From: a virus
Strand: one strand, 5' to 3'
Length of the DNA: 64,000 bases
IMG/VR virus record: IMGVR_UViG_3300008448_000038
Span: 1 to 64,000 of that record
In this document: positions 50,479 to 59,297 of the stretch, one piece after another
Layout: every line of letters starts with the position of its first letter
Numbering within the stretch: position 1 is the first letter of the stretch
Notes under the pieces: generated by a model
The model's input: only the letters and a program-made list of their open reading frames with translations
Told to the model about the DNA's origin: nothing
The model's database searches: none
Position numbers and translations under genes: made by a program

Positions 50479-51135
50479 ATGAAGAAAACTAAACAAAAGA
50501 AGAAAAAAATTGAATTAGAAGAGGACGAAGATGATTTAGGCTTTGATGATTTTGCAGTTCAAATAGAACCAGAAATCATAAAGCCTGCCACAAAAGGACA
50601 TTACATCGATAACTCAAAGTTTAATGATGAAATGACAAAGTGGATTAAGAAAGTCAGAACGGCTGAAAAAAATGGCAAGGATAGACCACCAGTAACTGAC
50701 TATATCGCTGAATGTTTCTTAAAAATCGCGGAACATCTGTCCTACAGACCAAATTTCATGAACTACCCTTACAGGGAAGAAATGGTGGGGGATGGAATTG
50801 AAAATTGTTTGATGTATGCTCACAATTTTAACCCAGATAAATCCTCAAACCCCTTTTCTTATTTTACTCAAATTATATACTATGCATTCCTTCGAAGAAT
50901 TGAGAAGGAAAAGAAGCAATCATATGTAAAATTTAAGATAATGGAAGAAAATGCCGACGATAAATTCTACAAGTGGTTTAAAGAAAACTACTTTGAGAAG
51001 GACGGCAAGCCTGAATTAGCAGATGTGTTCAATCTCACAGAAAGAGATGTGGAAAGATTTGAAGAAAAGGCTGGCGGAAACGCCAAAAAGAAGACTAGAA
51101 AAAAGAAAAAAGTCATTAAAAGAGGTTTAATGTGA
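50479..51135 (+). CDS. 55: Late sigma factor gp55
   Basis: The 218-residue product directs host RNA polymerase to late promoters. The core 'HLSYRPNFMNYPYREEMVGDGIENCLMYAHNFNPDKSSNPFSYFTQIIYYAFLRRIEKEKKQSYVKFK' (residues about 88-155) corresponds to sigma region 2, including the -10 contacting segment, and matches T4 gp55 (185). The N-terminus is Lys- and Asp-rich. The C-terminus ends in a basic stretch (KKKTRKKKKVIKRG) that differs from T4. It stands upstream of gp47, overlapping it by four bases. Confidence 0.95.
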   Translation: MKKTKQKKKKIELEEDEDDLGFDDFAVQIEPEIIKPATKGHYIDNSKFNDEMTKWIKKVRTAEKNGKDRPPVTDYIAECFLKIAEHLSYRPNFMNYPYREEMVGDGIENCLMYAHNFNPDKSSNPFSYFTQIIYYAFLRRIEKEKKQSYVKFKIMEENADDKFYKWFKENYFEKDGKPELADVFNLTERDVERFEEKAGGNAKKKTRKKKKVIKRGLM

Positions 51136-52181
51136 AAATAGCAGTCATCAATGACACCCACTTCGGAATCAGAAATGATTCCGATTTGTTTTTAAATTAC
51201 TTCATAGAATTTTTTAGAGATCAATTTTTCCCCTACTTAAAAGAAAATAAAATTGATACAATAATCCACCTTGGAGATTTCTTCGATAGAAGAAAGTATA
51301 TAAATTTTAATACTTTAAACAGAGTTACGAATGAAGTCCTAATTCCTTTGAAGGAAATGGGAATTCAAATGCATTGCTTAGTAGGAAATCACGACACCTA
51401 TTACAAGAATACAAATCGGGTCAATTCTGTATGTCAGCTACTTCCAGCCTTTGATAATATTAAGACCTATGGAGAGTTTGATGTTATCAACATTGATGGA
51501 ACTGAGATCGCTATGGTTCCTTGGATCAATGATTCAAATGAGAAAGATATTGTCAAGCAACTCAAGAAATGCAAAGCAACTATTGCCTGTGGGCATTTTG
51601 AATTGACTGGATATGAAGTTCTTCGTGGTGTTAAGTTTGATGGCGGTATGTCAGATGAAGTTCTTAGTAAGTTTGAAATTGTTCTTTCTGGGCATTTTCA
51701 TCTAAAATCATCACATAAGAACATTTATTATCTTGGTACTCAATACCAGATGTTATTTTCTGACATCAATGAAGCCAAAGGGTTTCATGTGTTTAATTTG
51801 AAATCTAGAGAATTAGAATACATTCAAAATAGAAATTGTATTTTCCATAGAATTTTTTATGATGACAGTGCAACTCCAAAGATCGACAAAATAGATTTTT
51901 CTCAATATGAGAATAAGCTTGTAAAGATTATAGTTCAGCGAAAAACTAATCCAGCAACTTACGAAAAATTCATTGATGGCATCAATTCTGCAAATGCCCA
52001 TGAGATTTCTATTGTAGATGAGACATTCGTACCAGATGATTCAAATGATGTTGCAGATTTGAGTGTTGATACGTTATCTTTTATCGAAAAAGAAATTGAT
52101 CAATTAATTGATGTAAAGAACAAAGACGAACTCAAGAAAATGGTGCATGATATTTATTTTGAAAGTCTAGATAATGATTAA
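51132..52181 (+). CDS. 47: Recombination nuclease subunit gp47 (Mre11-like)
   Basis: The 349-residue product is a metallophosphoesterase nuclease. The metal ligands are visible: Asp8 and His10 in VINDTHFG, Asp49 in HLGDFFDRR, Asn86-His87 in VGNHDTY, His155 in CGHFEL, and His188 and His190 in SGHFHLK. With gp46 it processes DNA ends for recombination-dependent replication. T4 gp47 has 339 residues. It begins in a TGTGA-type overlap with gp55 (four bases, GTG-start possible) and ends in an eight-base overlap with gp46, as in T4-like genomes in general. Confidence 0.97.
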   Translation: MKIAVINDTHFGIRNDSDLFLNYFIEFFRDQFFPYLKENKIDTIIHLGDFFDRRKYINFNTLNRVTNEVLIPLKEMGIQMHCLVGNHDTYYKNTNRVNSVCQLLPAFDNIKTYGEFDVINIDGTEIAMVPWINDSNEKDIVKQLKKCKATIACGHFELTGYEVLRGVKFDGGMSDEVLSKFEIVLSGHFHLKSSHKNIYYLGTQYQMLFSDINEAKGFHVFNLKSRELEYIQNRNCIFHRIFYDDSATPKIDKIDFSQYENKLVKIIVQRKTNPATYEKFIDGINSANAHEISIVDETFVPDDSNDVADLSVDTLSFIEKEIDQLIDVKNKDELKKMVHDIYFESLDND

Positions 52182-53883
52182 GTTTACAAAACTGAGATTC
52201 AAGAATTTTGGTTCTTTTGGCAATAACTTTACCGAGATAGACTTTGGTAAGAAGGGAAACTATCTTGTATCTGGGCGTAATGGTGATGGAAAGTCATTTG
52301 CCTTCTTAGATGCTATTACTTTTGGTTTATTTGGAGTTCCTTTTAGGAACATCAATATTCCTCAATTGGTCAACAGTGTAAATAAGAAGAATTGTACTGT
52401 TGAGGTAGAATTTGATATTGGAATCACCAAATACATGGTTAGGCGTGGTCTAGCACCGAAGACATTTGAGATTTATAAAGATGGCAAGCTGATAGAACAA
52501 GCAGCCAAGACTAAGGAATATCAGGAATATCTGGAAAAGAGTATCCTAAAGATGGGATACAAGTCCTTTACACAGGTTGTAATTCTTGGAAAGTCTTCGT
52601 TTGTTCCCTTTATGCAACTTACTGCTGCTGACAGACGCGAGGTTATTGAAAATGTATTGGATATTGGAATCTTTAGTTCCATGAATTTGGTTCTAAAAGG
52701 CAAAATTTCACAGCAGAAAGAGTTTATTAAACAAAAAAAGACCGATTTATCCACAATTCAGGGCAAAGTAGATGTTTTGGATCGTAATCGCCAAGAATTG
52801 GAAAAGAAAAAGCAGGATATCGAAACCAAGCTACAAAATAGACTAAAGGAAATAGATGTTAGTATCGCTAACTACAGCGAACCTATAGCCTTATTAGAGG
52901 CAGAACTAGCCACCAAGGAGGCGATTCTAGCCACTTTCGCAGAAACCAAGTATACTGGTATGCTTGAACTAAGATCCAGCTTAAAAGCCAATCTAGACGC
53001 ATTAACGGAAGACATCCAGTTTTACCAGCAAAATGAAGTATGTCCTGCGTGTAAGCAGGCTATAACGGATAATCATCGCAACGAAATTTGCTCAAATAAA
53101 AATACTAAAAAGAGCGAAATTGACACAGCCATTCAAAAATTGAATGAGATGATTCAAGAACAAAAGAATAATGATGATTCTAGAAAGACTTTAGAGAGAG
53201 AAATAGCAAATATTAAAAACGATATAAGGCAATCATCCCAAAAAATTGCCAATTTAGAAGAACAAAAGAAAATTTATGAAAAAGAAGCCAAAATTGATCT
53301 GGTGGATACTATCGAAAAAATTACAAGTGACATTGCTACTTTTAAGAAAGAAGCTAAGTCATGTCAACGAAGCTTGGATACACTTTATAATGAGAACGAA
53401 GATCTAGAAATACTTTCTGGGCTTCTTAAAGATAGTGGTATTAAGACCAAAATTATTCGCCATTATCTTCCATTGATGAATCAGATCGTGAACAAGTATC
53501 TTTCCAATATGAATTTCTTTGTCCATTTTTACCTAGACGATGAATTTAAGGAAACAATCAAGAGTCGCCACCGAGATGACTTTTCTTACATGAGTTTTAG
53601 TGAAGGTGAAAAGCTTAGAATAGATCTAGCTCTTCTTTTGGCTTGGAGAGAAGTTGCCAAGCAAAAGAATAGCGTTAGTTGCAATCTATTAATTCTGGAT
53701 GAAATTTTTGATTCTTCTCTAGATTCTGTCGGTACTGATGAATTGATGAAAATTCTAAATATATTAGGTAAGGAAACTAATGTGATTGTAATCAGTCACA
53801 AAACAGATCAGCTTACCGATAAGTTTAAGTACATTTACACGCTGGAGAAGAAGAATAACTTTAGCAAAATAAGCCTTACATAA
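52174..53883 (+). CDS. 46: Recombination nuclease subunit gp46 (Rad50-like)
   Basis: The 569-residue product is the ATPase partner of gp47. The Walker A is GRNGDGKS (residues 34-41), the zinc hook CPAC is at about 290-293, the ABC signature FSEGEKLR is near 474, and the Walker B LLILDE is near 505. Between them run the two coiled-coil arms with long Lys/Glu heptads. Length matches T4 gp46 (560). The C-terminal segment 'VIVISHKTDQLTDKF' is the expected D-loop/H-loop end. It overlaps gp47 by eight bases, and the next gene starts directly after its stop. Confidence 0.97.
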   Translation: MIKFTKLRFKNFGSFGNNFTEIDFGKKGNYLVSGRNGDGKSFAFLDAITFGLFGVPFRNINIPQLVNSVNKKNCTVEVEFDIGITKYMVRRGLAPKTFEIYKDGKLIEQAAKTKEYQEYLEKSILKMGYKSFTQVVILGKSSFVPFMQLTAADRREVIENVLDIGIFSSMNLVLKGKISQQKEFIKQKKTDLSTIQGKVDVLDRNRQELEKKKQDIETKLQNRLKEIDVSIANYSEPIALLEAELATKEAILATFAETKYTGMLELRSSLKANLDALTEDIQFYQQNEVCPACKQAITDNHRNEICSNKNTKKSEIDTAIQKLNEMIQEQKNNDDSRKTLEREIANIKNDIRQSSQKIANLEEQKKIYEKEAKIDLVDTIEKITSDIATFKKEAKSCQRSLDTLYNENEDLEILSGLLKDSGIKTKIIRHYLPLMNQIVNKYLSNMNFFVHFYLDDEFKETIKSRHRDDFSYMSFSEGEKLRIDLALLLAWREVAKQKNSVSCNLLILDEIFDSSLDSVGTDELMKILNILGKETNVIVISHKTDQLTDKFKYIYTLEKKNNFSKISLT

Positions 53884-54186
53884 ATGTACAACTACCGAGG
53901 AAAATTTCGAATACTACAGCCAGATGGCAATATGACCGTCTATTCTCAATATGATGTTGTCGAGAAGGAAGGCAAGCATTATATGGCTGTGTTTGATACC
54001 TATGGTTTTTCTCCGGAACACGGAGAACTTCGCGGTTGGAAAAAAATAAATGGAACTGTTCCTGTCACCAGTAGCAGTGCCCCATCCAATCCTGATGTCG
54101 GACAGCAATGGCTTGATACTGTTTCTGGAATTCTATTCGAATATGTTGACGATGGAAATTCTAAACAGTGGTTAGCCATTAGCTAG
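53884..54186 (+). CDS. Small protein with tail-fibre-like C-terminus
   Basis: The 100-residue product begins MYNYRGKFRILQPDGNMT and contains a 'VVEKEGKHYMAVFDTYGFSPEHGELRGWKKI' segment that resembles the short carbohydrate-binding or chitin-binding-like units of phage fibres ('Y-x-x-x-D-V-V-x-x-x-G-x-x-Y-x-A'). The end, SAPSNPDVGQQWLDTVSGILFEYVDDG...QW, is the 'P-x-x-P-x-x-G-x-x-W-x-D-x-x-x-x-x-L-x-x-Y' motif common in tail-fibre proteins. Its position inside the replication block, between gp46 and gp45, is unexpected for a fibre protein. It directly follows the gp46 stop. Confidence 0.75.
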   Translation: MYNYRGKFRILQPDGNMTVYSQYDVVEKEGKHYMAVFDTYGFSPEHGELRGWKKINGTVPVTSSSAPSNPDVGQQWLDTVSGILFEYVDDGNSKQWLAIS

Positions 54187-54193
54187 GAGACTT

Positions 54194-54379
54194 ATGGGAT
54201 ACTATTATGAGAAGAAGAAGAATAATAGTTGGAGAAGAAAATTTTACAGAGAATTGGCAAAGAAGCAAAGGCGTTCTACCCGTCATTATTTGAACAAGCT
54301 TGTTCAAGATGTTTGCTCAGGAACTATTGACTTTGATGAGTTCTTGGATATGATGCGTAGAAGAGGTAATATATTATGA
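54194..54379 (+). CDS. Small basic protein
   Basis: The 61-residue product (MGYYYEKKKNNSWRRKFYREL) is strongly basic in its first half, with an Arg/Lys-rich helix (RRKFYRELAKKQRRSTRHYLNK), and ends DFDEFLDMMRRRGNIL. An AGGAG Shine-Dalgarno precedes the ATG, and the stop overlaps the gp45 start by four bases, so it is translated with the sliding clamp. In T4 the genes rpbA and 45.x lie in the same place. A nucleic-acid or RNA-polymerase binding role would fit size and charge, but no homology is recognised. Confidence 0.7.
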   Translation: MGYYYEKKKNNSWRRKFYRELAKKQRRSTRHYLNKLVQDVCSGTIDFDEFLDMMRRRGNIL

Positions 54380-55074
54380 AAACAAAAAGTGCCACCAAGC
54401 TAAGTAAAGAGACATTGCAGATTCTAAAGAACTTTGCATCTCTCAATTCCAATCTTCTTGTCAAGCCCGGTAATCGTCTTGTCACGGTTACTCCATACAA
54501 GAACGTGATGGCAGAAGCCATCATTCAGGAAGAGTTTGATACTGAGTTTGCTATCTGGGATCTTTCGAAGTTTCTCGGCATTGTGTCGATGTTCGAAGAT
54601 CCAGACTTCATCTTTCACGACAAGTATGTCGAGATTGAAGGTAGCAATCACTCTACCGTAAAGTACTTCTATTGTGATCCGAAGCTTATTACTTCGTATC
54701 CGACGAAGAATCTTGTCATGCCTCGCATTGTTCTTGAACTTGAGTTCTCGGAGCGCAAGTTAACTGAACTACAAAAGGCAGCATCCATTCTACAGATTCA
54801 GGATCTCAAGATCTTCTGCGACAGTGGTAGTATTATGGGTGAGATGTTCGATTCTAAGGACAGCACTACAAACACCTATAGCGTAGAGTTCCCATACGAT
54901 GGTGAACTTGAGACTGATGAGTTTGAGTTCCACTTCAAGATTGAGAATCTGAAGTTTATTCCGGGAGCTTATAAGGCACAGTTCTCGGAGAATATTGTGT
55001 CTAAGTTTATCTGCAACAATACTCCAATTTCATATTGGGTTGCAATGGAACCGTCTTCCAACTACGGAAAGTAA
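54376..55074 (+). CDS. 45: Sliding clamp gp45
   Basis: The 232-residue product is the trimeric DNA polymerase clamp and also the mobile activator of late transcription. The N-terminus 'LSKETLQILKNFASLNSNLLVKPGN' and 'AIWDLSKFLGIVSMFEDPDF' are the recognisable gp45 segments; the C-terminus 'SENIVSKFICNNTPISYWVAMEP' is the expected last strand. T4 gp45 is 228 residues. It overlaps the small basic gene by four bases (ATGA) and precedes gp44 by four bases. Codon use here and in gp44 is mixed, less AT-rich than in the sugar cassette. Confidence 0.95.
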   Translation: MKTKSATKLSKETLQILKNFASLNSNLLVKPGNRLVTVTPYKNVMAEAIIQEEFDTEFAIWDLSKFLGIVSMFEDPDFIFHDKYVEIEGSNHSTVKYFYCDPKLITSYPTKNLVMPRIVLELEFSERKLTELQKAASILQIQDLKIFCDSGSIMGEMFDSKDSTTNTYSVEFPYDGELETDEFEFHFKIENLKFIPGAYKAQFSENIVSKFICNNTPISYWVAMEPSSNYGK

Positions 55075-55078
55075 GTAA

Positions 55079-56026
55079 ATGAACATTGATCACTTTGTAT
55101 GGGCGGAAAAATACCGCCCATCATCCATTTCTGAATGCATTCTTTCTAAGGAGAATGCAAGTACATTCAGTAGCATGGTAAAGCAAGGAGAACCCCAGAA
55201 TCTTATGCTATCTGGTCCAGCCGGATGCGGTAAGACTACGGTTGCTAAGGCTCTTTGCAAGGATCTCGGATGTGATTACATTCTGATCAACTGCTCTGAA
55301 GACGGAAATATTGATACTCTTCGTACAAAGATTCGTGGATTTGCTAGCACTGTATCGCTGACAAGCGCAAAGAAGGTAGTGATTCTTGACGAGTTTGATT
55401 ATAGTAATGCAAATAGCATTCAACCCGCTTTGCGCGGGGCTATTGAGGAGTTTTCCTCCAATTGTAGATTCATTATGACTTGCAATTGGCCGAGTCGCAT
55501 TATTGATCCTCTGCATTCCCGATGCACTCATATCTCATTTGTGATTCCCTATGAGGAAAGATCTACGCTTGCGACTAATATGTTCAAGCGGGTGAAACAT
55601 ATTCTTGATACTGAAAAGGTATCGTATAACGACAGTGCTCTTGCTACTCTAGTAAATAGTCATTTTCCTGACTTTAGGCGTATAATCAATGAGCTTCAGA
55701 GATATTCTGTCTCTGGCATGATTGACATTGGTATTTTGAGCCAATGTAAGGAAATTGACCTCAAGAAGCTGGCTGGATACATGTCCAGTAAGAATTTTGC
55801 TGAGGTTCGTAAATGGGTCGTCAATAATCTTGAGAATAACAACACAGATATTTTCCGAAGGATTTATGACAATCTGACTGATATGCTACAGCCAGCCAGT
55901 ATTCCACAAGCAGTCATGATTATTGCAGAATATCAATATAAGGCAGCATTCGTCGCAGATCAAGAGATCAATATGACTGCATTCTTGGTAGAAATCATGA
56001 TGCAATGTGAGTTTAGGAAGAAATGA
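55079..56026 (+). CDS. 44: Clamp loader large subunit gp44
   Basis: The 315-residue product is an AAA+ ATPase that opens and closes gp45 around DNA. The Walker A is GPAGCGKTT (residues 46-54), the Walker B VVILDEFD (100-107), and the arginine-finger SRC motif is at 147-149. The N-terminal 'WAEKYRPSSISECIL' is the usual clamp-loader opening. T4 gp44 has 319 residues. It starts four bases after gp45 and overlaps gp62 by four bases (ATGA), so the loader subunits are made together. Confidence 0.97.
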   Translation: MNIDHFVWAEKYRPSSISECILSKENASTFSSMVKQGEPQNLMLSGPAGCGKTTVAKALCKDLGCDYILINCSEDGNIDTLRTKIRGFASTVSLTSAKKVVILDEFDYSNANSIQPALRGAIEEFSSNCRFIMTCNWPSRIIDPLHSRCTHISFVIPYEERSTLATNMFKRVKHILDTEKVSYNDSALATLVNSHFPDFRRIINELQRYSVSGMIDIGILSQCKEIDLKKLAGYMSSKNFAEVRKWVVNNLENNNTDIFRRIYDNLTDMLQPASIPQAVMIIAEYQYKAAFVADQEINMTAFLVEIMMQCEFRKK

Positions 56027-56394
56027 ACCTATCCAAGGTATTAGAAAGTATCAATTACACGAAGGAAGATGCCCTTGCCGACAACGATAAGGACTATGTT
56101 CCATTTGTGGTAAATAGATCATTATCTTACTTTATCGATACTATCGCCTATGCTAATCAGATGAATCTGTATCCCCATCTGAATAAACGACTTCAGTACG
56201 ATTACTTAAGAAACGCTGTTCGCAAGAAGCGTAGATTCAGCAAATGGGCCAAGAAGGTCGAGAATGACTGTCTAGAAGCCGTGTGCTTTTATTATGGATG
56301 CTCCAAGGTAAAAGCACTAGAAATCATCGGACTTCTTTCCCAAGACCAAAAAACACATATACAAACCGAATACGAAAAACTCCAAAAAACCTAA
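56023..56394 (+). CDS. 62: Clamp loader small subunit gp62
   Basis: The 123-residue product begins MNLSKVLESINYTKEDAL and is helical; 'YVPFVVNRSLSYFIDTIAYANQMN' is the best-conserved gp62 part (compare 'Y-x-P-F-x-x-N-x-x-L-S'). 'FYYGCSKVKALEIIGLLS' near the C-terminus is also typical. It is shorter than T4 gp62 (187), as in other distant T4-like phages. With four gp44 subunits it forms the clamp loader. It overlaps gp44 by four bases and is followed by regA after 24 bases. Confidence 0.9.
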   Translation: MNLSKVLESINYTKEDALADNDKDYVPFVVNRSLSYFIDTIAYANQMNLYPHLNKRLQYDYLRNAVRKKRRFSKWAKKVENDCLEAVCFYYGCSKVKALEIIGLLSQDQKTHIQTEYEKLQKT

Positions 56395-56418
56395 ATAAAT
56401 TGGTATTATGGAGTTTTT

Positions 56419-56823
56419 ATGGATAATAATGACATATTTGATGGTTTAGGTGTTGAAATTACATTAAAAGATAAAGACGCTTTCTTGAAAGTCCGAGAGA
56501 CTTTAACGAGAATTGGCGTATCTTCTAATCCAAACAAAAAACTATATCAGTCTTGCCATATCTTGCACAAGAAGGGCAGATATGCTATAATGCATTTTAA
56601 AGAATTGTTTGTTTTAGACGGTCTGGATAGTGATATGGATGAAACTGATTTGGCAAGAAGAAACACTATAGTGAAGCTTCTTGTTGAATGGGGTCTAGTA
56701 GATCCAGTAGATGAGAATAGATATAAAGAGCCTCAGCTTCCGCTGAATAAGCTCAAGATCATTCCCTTTAAGGAGAAGGGTGATTGGAATCTAGTTCCTA
56801 AGTACCATATTGGAAAGAAATAA
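56419..56823 (+). CDS. regA: Translational repressor RegA
   Basis: The 134-residue product matches T4 RegA (122): 'VEITLKDKDAFLKVRETLTRIGV' at the start, 'LYQSCHILHKKGRYAIMHFKELFVLDG' in the middle and 'DWNLVPKYHIG' at the end. RegA binds the initiation regions of early mRNAs and blocks their translation. About ten extra residues precede the conserved part. A TGGAG Shine-Dalgarno and an upstream CCTAAATAA octamer are present. The stop overlaps the next gene by one base, which links the replication block to the sugar cassette in one transcript. Confidence 0.95.
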   Translation: MDNNDIFDGLGVEITLKDKDAFLKVRETLTRIGVSSNPNKKLYQSCHILHKKGRYAIMHFKELFVLDGLDSDMDETDLARRNTIVKLLVEWGLVDPVDENRYKEPQLPLNKLKIIPFKEKGDWNLVPKYHIGKK

Positions 56824-57110
56824 TGAATATTGTTAATGATTATGATTTGTATGATAAAGCAAGAAATATGCTTTATGAAGGTCTTGCCAAGTACGACATC
56901 AAAAAACCAATCTTCATCTATGTGGATAATGAAATTGGCGATGCAGTTTTCAATATAAAAAAGAATAAACATAATTTTGAATTGGCTATTATTCTTAGCA
57001 ATGAAGCTGTAGGTTTTGCTAAAGAAAATCTTATTGAAATTTTTAATAGATTTGATATGATTATTACTGACGATCCAGTAATAAACGAATATTCGTATTG
57101 GGCTAAATAA
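56823..57110 (+). CDS. Small hypothetical protein at the head of the sugar cassette
   Basis: The 95-residue product (MNIVNDYDLYDKARNMLYE) is acidic and alpha/beta in appearance, with a hydrophobic strand (KPIFIYVDNE) and a terminal 'DMIITDDPVINEYSYWAK'. The 'DDPV' segment resembles the donor-binding end of a glycosyltransferase domain, but the protein is too short to be one. It overlaps regA by one base (TAATG) and the next gene by one base, so it is part of the same operon. No family is recognised. Confidence 0.65.
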   Translation: MNIVNDYDLYDKARNMLYEGLAKYDIKKPIFIYVDNEIGDAVFNIKKNKHNFELAIILSNEAVGFAKENLIEIFNRFDMIITDDPVINEYSYWAK

Positions 57111-57775
57111 TGGGCAAACTTTTAATTAAATTTCCAACAAGAAATAGACCAGAAAAATTTAAAAGAGTATATCAGCAATATTATGATTATCTCTCTGGAA
57201 ATCATGATGTTAAATTTGTTATTTCTATGGATAATGATGATCCTACAATGAATAACCCCGAAATGAGGGAATGGTTGGACAAGCATCCATCAAATAAAAA
57301 GTATAATTATTCTGATAATAAATCAAAAATTCAAGCAGTGAATGCTGATTTAAATGATGAGAATGCTGATGTTCTCTTATTAGCATCCGATGATATGATT
57401 CCCCAGATAAAGGGATATGATGATATTATTTTTAAAGAATTTGAATTATATTTTCCATCATTTGACGGAGCAATAAAATTTAATGACGGATTAAGATCTG
57501 ATGATTTAATGACATTGTGTGTTATGGGATGGAAAAATTATGCAGATCTAGGATATATTTACCATCCAGACTACGCATCTTTATATGCAGATACTGAGCA
57601 AACGATATACTTTAAAAAGCTTAATAAGCTAGCCGTATCACCTACATGTATTATTAAGCATGAATGGACAAGTCATCCATGGGATGAATTACATGCTAGA
57701 AATGAAAATACTCAAATGTATATGAAGGATAAAGTTGTTTTTGACAAACGTATAAAAGAAATATTATCGCTATGA
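57110..57775 (+). CDS. Glycosyltransferase-like protein (GT-A fold)
   Basis: The 221-residue product begins GKLLIKFPTRNRPEKFKRVYQQYY, the opening of a family 2-like GT-A enzyme ('P-T-R-N-R-P-x-x-x'). 'VISMDNDDPT' and 'LLLASDDMIPQIKGYDDII' provide the acidic donor and metal contacts, and 'WTSHPWDELHARNE' lies near the expected acceptor side. The family transfers an activated sugar to an acceptor; neither substrate is predictable here. No membrane segment is present. It is coupled to both neighbours (one- and four-base overlaps). The region is very AT-rich compared with the replication genes. Confidence 0.75.
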   Translation: MGKLLIKFPTRNRPEKFKRVYQQYYDYLSGNHDVKFVISMDNDDPTMNNPEMREWLDKHPSNKKYNYSDNKSKIQAVNADLNDENADVLLLASDDMIPQIKGYDDIIFKEFELYFPSFDGAIKFNDGLRSDDLMTLCVMGWKNYADLGYIYHPDYASLYADTEQTIYFKKLNKLAVSPTCIIKHEWTSHPWDELHARNENTQMYMKDKVVFDKRIKEILSL

Positions 57776-58452
57776 AATATTTGACATATTTAAATAGTGG
57801 ATGCAAGTCTATTTGCGATAATATGTTGTACAGCGCAAACTCTGTTGGTATATCTAAAGATCAATTTTTAATTGTTGCCTTCGACAGAGCAATATTTGAT
57901 TATTATAGCCAACAAGGATACGAGGTAGAATTATTCGAAGATGTACCCGAAGAAACCTACCACAATTGGACATGGGATCCTAATTCAAAGTTTAGAGCTT
58001 TAGTAAAACATAAATGGACATTGCTTAAAAAATATTTTAGTACAAATAAATCATTGATGTGGTTGGATTCGGATGTTGTTTTTTTAAAAAATCCAGAAGA
58101 AATTCTTAAAACTATTACATTACCTACATTTCAGATAGATTATCCAGCCGCATGTATTTGCACTGGATTGATGTTTTTTCCTGATTCTCCGATTTCTGAT
58201 GAAATGCTCGATATTCTAGGAGCACAGAATATCGAAGATGATCAATTGGTATGTAATAATCTAGTAAACTCAAATGGCAATATAAAATCAAATATTAAAT
58301 TTTTTGATTTGAATTTATTTCCAAATGGTGGATATTTTTACGATGCAAAAGGCACTACAATTGAGAAGGCAGTAATGTTGCATTGCAATTATATTGTTGG
58401 TCTAGAAAACAAGATCAATCGCCTTAAACAGTGCGGAGCTTGGTTTGTATGA
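57772..58452 (+). CDS. Nucleotide-diphospho-sugar transferase-like protein
   Basis: The 226-residue product begins MKYLTYLNSGCKSICDNML and has 'FLIVAFDRAIFDYYSQQGYEVELF' and 'SLMWLDSDVVFLKNPEEIL'. The DSD is the DxD metal and donor site of the GT-A 'nucleotide-diphospho-sugar transferase' family, and the region 'PNGGYFYD' with 'AVMLHCNYIVGLENK' near the end is also typical. It is a probable glycosyltransferase of unknown specificity. It starts in an ATGA overlap with the previous gene and ends in one with the next. Confidence 0.8.
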   Translation: MKYLTYLNSGCKSICDNMLYSANSVGISKDQFLIVAFDRAIFDYYSQQGYEVELFEDVPEETYHNWTWDPNSKFRALVKHKWTLLKKYFSTNKSLMWLDSDVVFLKNPEEILKTITLPTFQIDYPAACICTGLMFFPDSPISDEMLDILGAQNIEDDQLVCNNLVNSNGNIKSNIKFFDLNLFPNGGYFYDAKGTTIEKAVMLHCNYIVGLENKINRLKQCGAWFV

Positions 58453-59297
58453 TATTTACAAATGATAATTTAAGACCAAATCCAACTTACCCAACCTACC
58501 CACCTTACCATACTGGTGATTATATTGAAGATTATTTCTATAAGTGGGTATTTAATAAATCAGATGAATTGCGTAGAGATTATATCGCTATAAGTTGGAC
58601 AACTTTGTATTGCGAAAATAAAGATCAGGGAATTCAAGCGTTTTTAAATAATCTGGATAATAATAGAAGATATTTTACTATTTGTCAGCATGATGATGCT
58701 CCAAGACATAGATTGCCAGATGATACTTTAATTTTTTCTCTTTCTAGGTCTCGGATTGATAACCCATATATTAAAAATCCAATTCCTATACCAGCTGTTT
58801 GTTCAGCTTTGCCCAAACAGCCTGTTTTGGAAAAAGATATTTTTGCTTCCTTTGTTGGATCAATAACTCATCCAATTAGATATAGTTTATATGAGATATG
58901 CAAGTCTCAAAAAGATTTCTATTTTTCAGGACAAGCATGGTCCCCTTCAATAAGTAAAAATAAAATGGATGAATTTTTGAATATTTCTAATAGAAGTAAA
59001 TTTACTCTTTGTCCAAGAGGATATGGAAATACTAGTTTTAGATTATATGAATGTATGCAACTTAATTCAATTCCGGTTTATATTAGTGATGATTTTTATT
59101 TACCTTGGTCAGACGAATTAGATTGGAATGAATTTTGCGTTATTGTAAAACACGCAGAACTCAATAATTTGCCTTCTATATTAAAAAATATTTCTGATGA
59201 ACAATATAATTCAATGCTTAATAAAATTAAAGTCATTTACAATAATTATTTCTCATTGGATGGTGTTTGTAAAAATATTAAAGATCGCATAATATGA
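58449..59297 (+). CDS. Exostosin-like glycosyltransferase
   Basis: I place the start at 58449 (MIFTNDNLRPNPTYP), an ATGA overlap with the previous stop; the upstream ATG at 58431 lies inside the previous gene. The 282-residue product has 'SKFTLCPRGYGNTSFRLYECMQLNSIPVYISDDFYLPW', the hallmark of the exostosin (GT47-like) family, whose members build glycans by adding sugars to a growing chain. 'FASFVGSITHPIRYSLYEIC' is the preceding conserved helix. No membrane anchor is visible, unlike the eukaryotic members. The substrate is not predictable. Confidence 0.85.
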   Translation: MIFTNDNLRPNPTYPTYPPYHTGDYIEDYFYKWVFNKSDELRRDYIAISWTTLYCENKDQGIQAFLNNLDNNRRYFTICQHDDAPRHRLPDDTLIFSLSRSRIDNPYIKNPIPIPAVCSALPKQPVLEKDIFASFVGSITHPIRYSLYEICKSQKDFYFSGQAWSPSISKNKMDEFLNISNRSKFTLCPRGYGNTSFRLYECMQLNSIPVYISDDFYLPWSDELDWNEFCVIVKHAELNNLPSILKNISDEQYNSMLNKIKVIYNNYFSLDGVCKNIKDRII

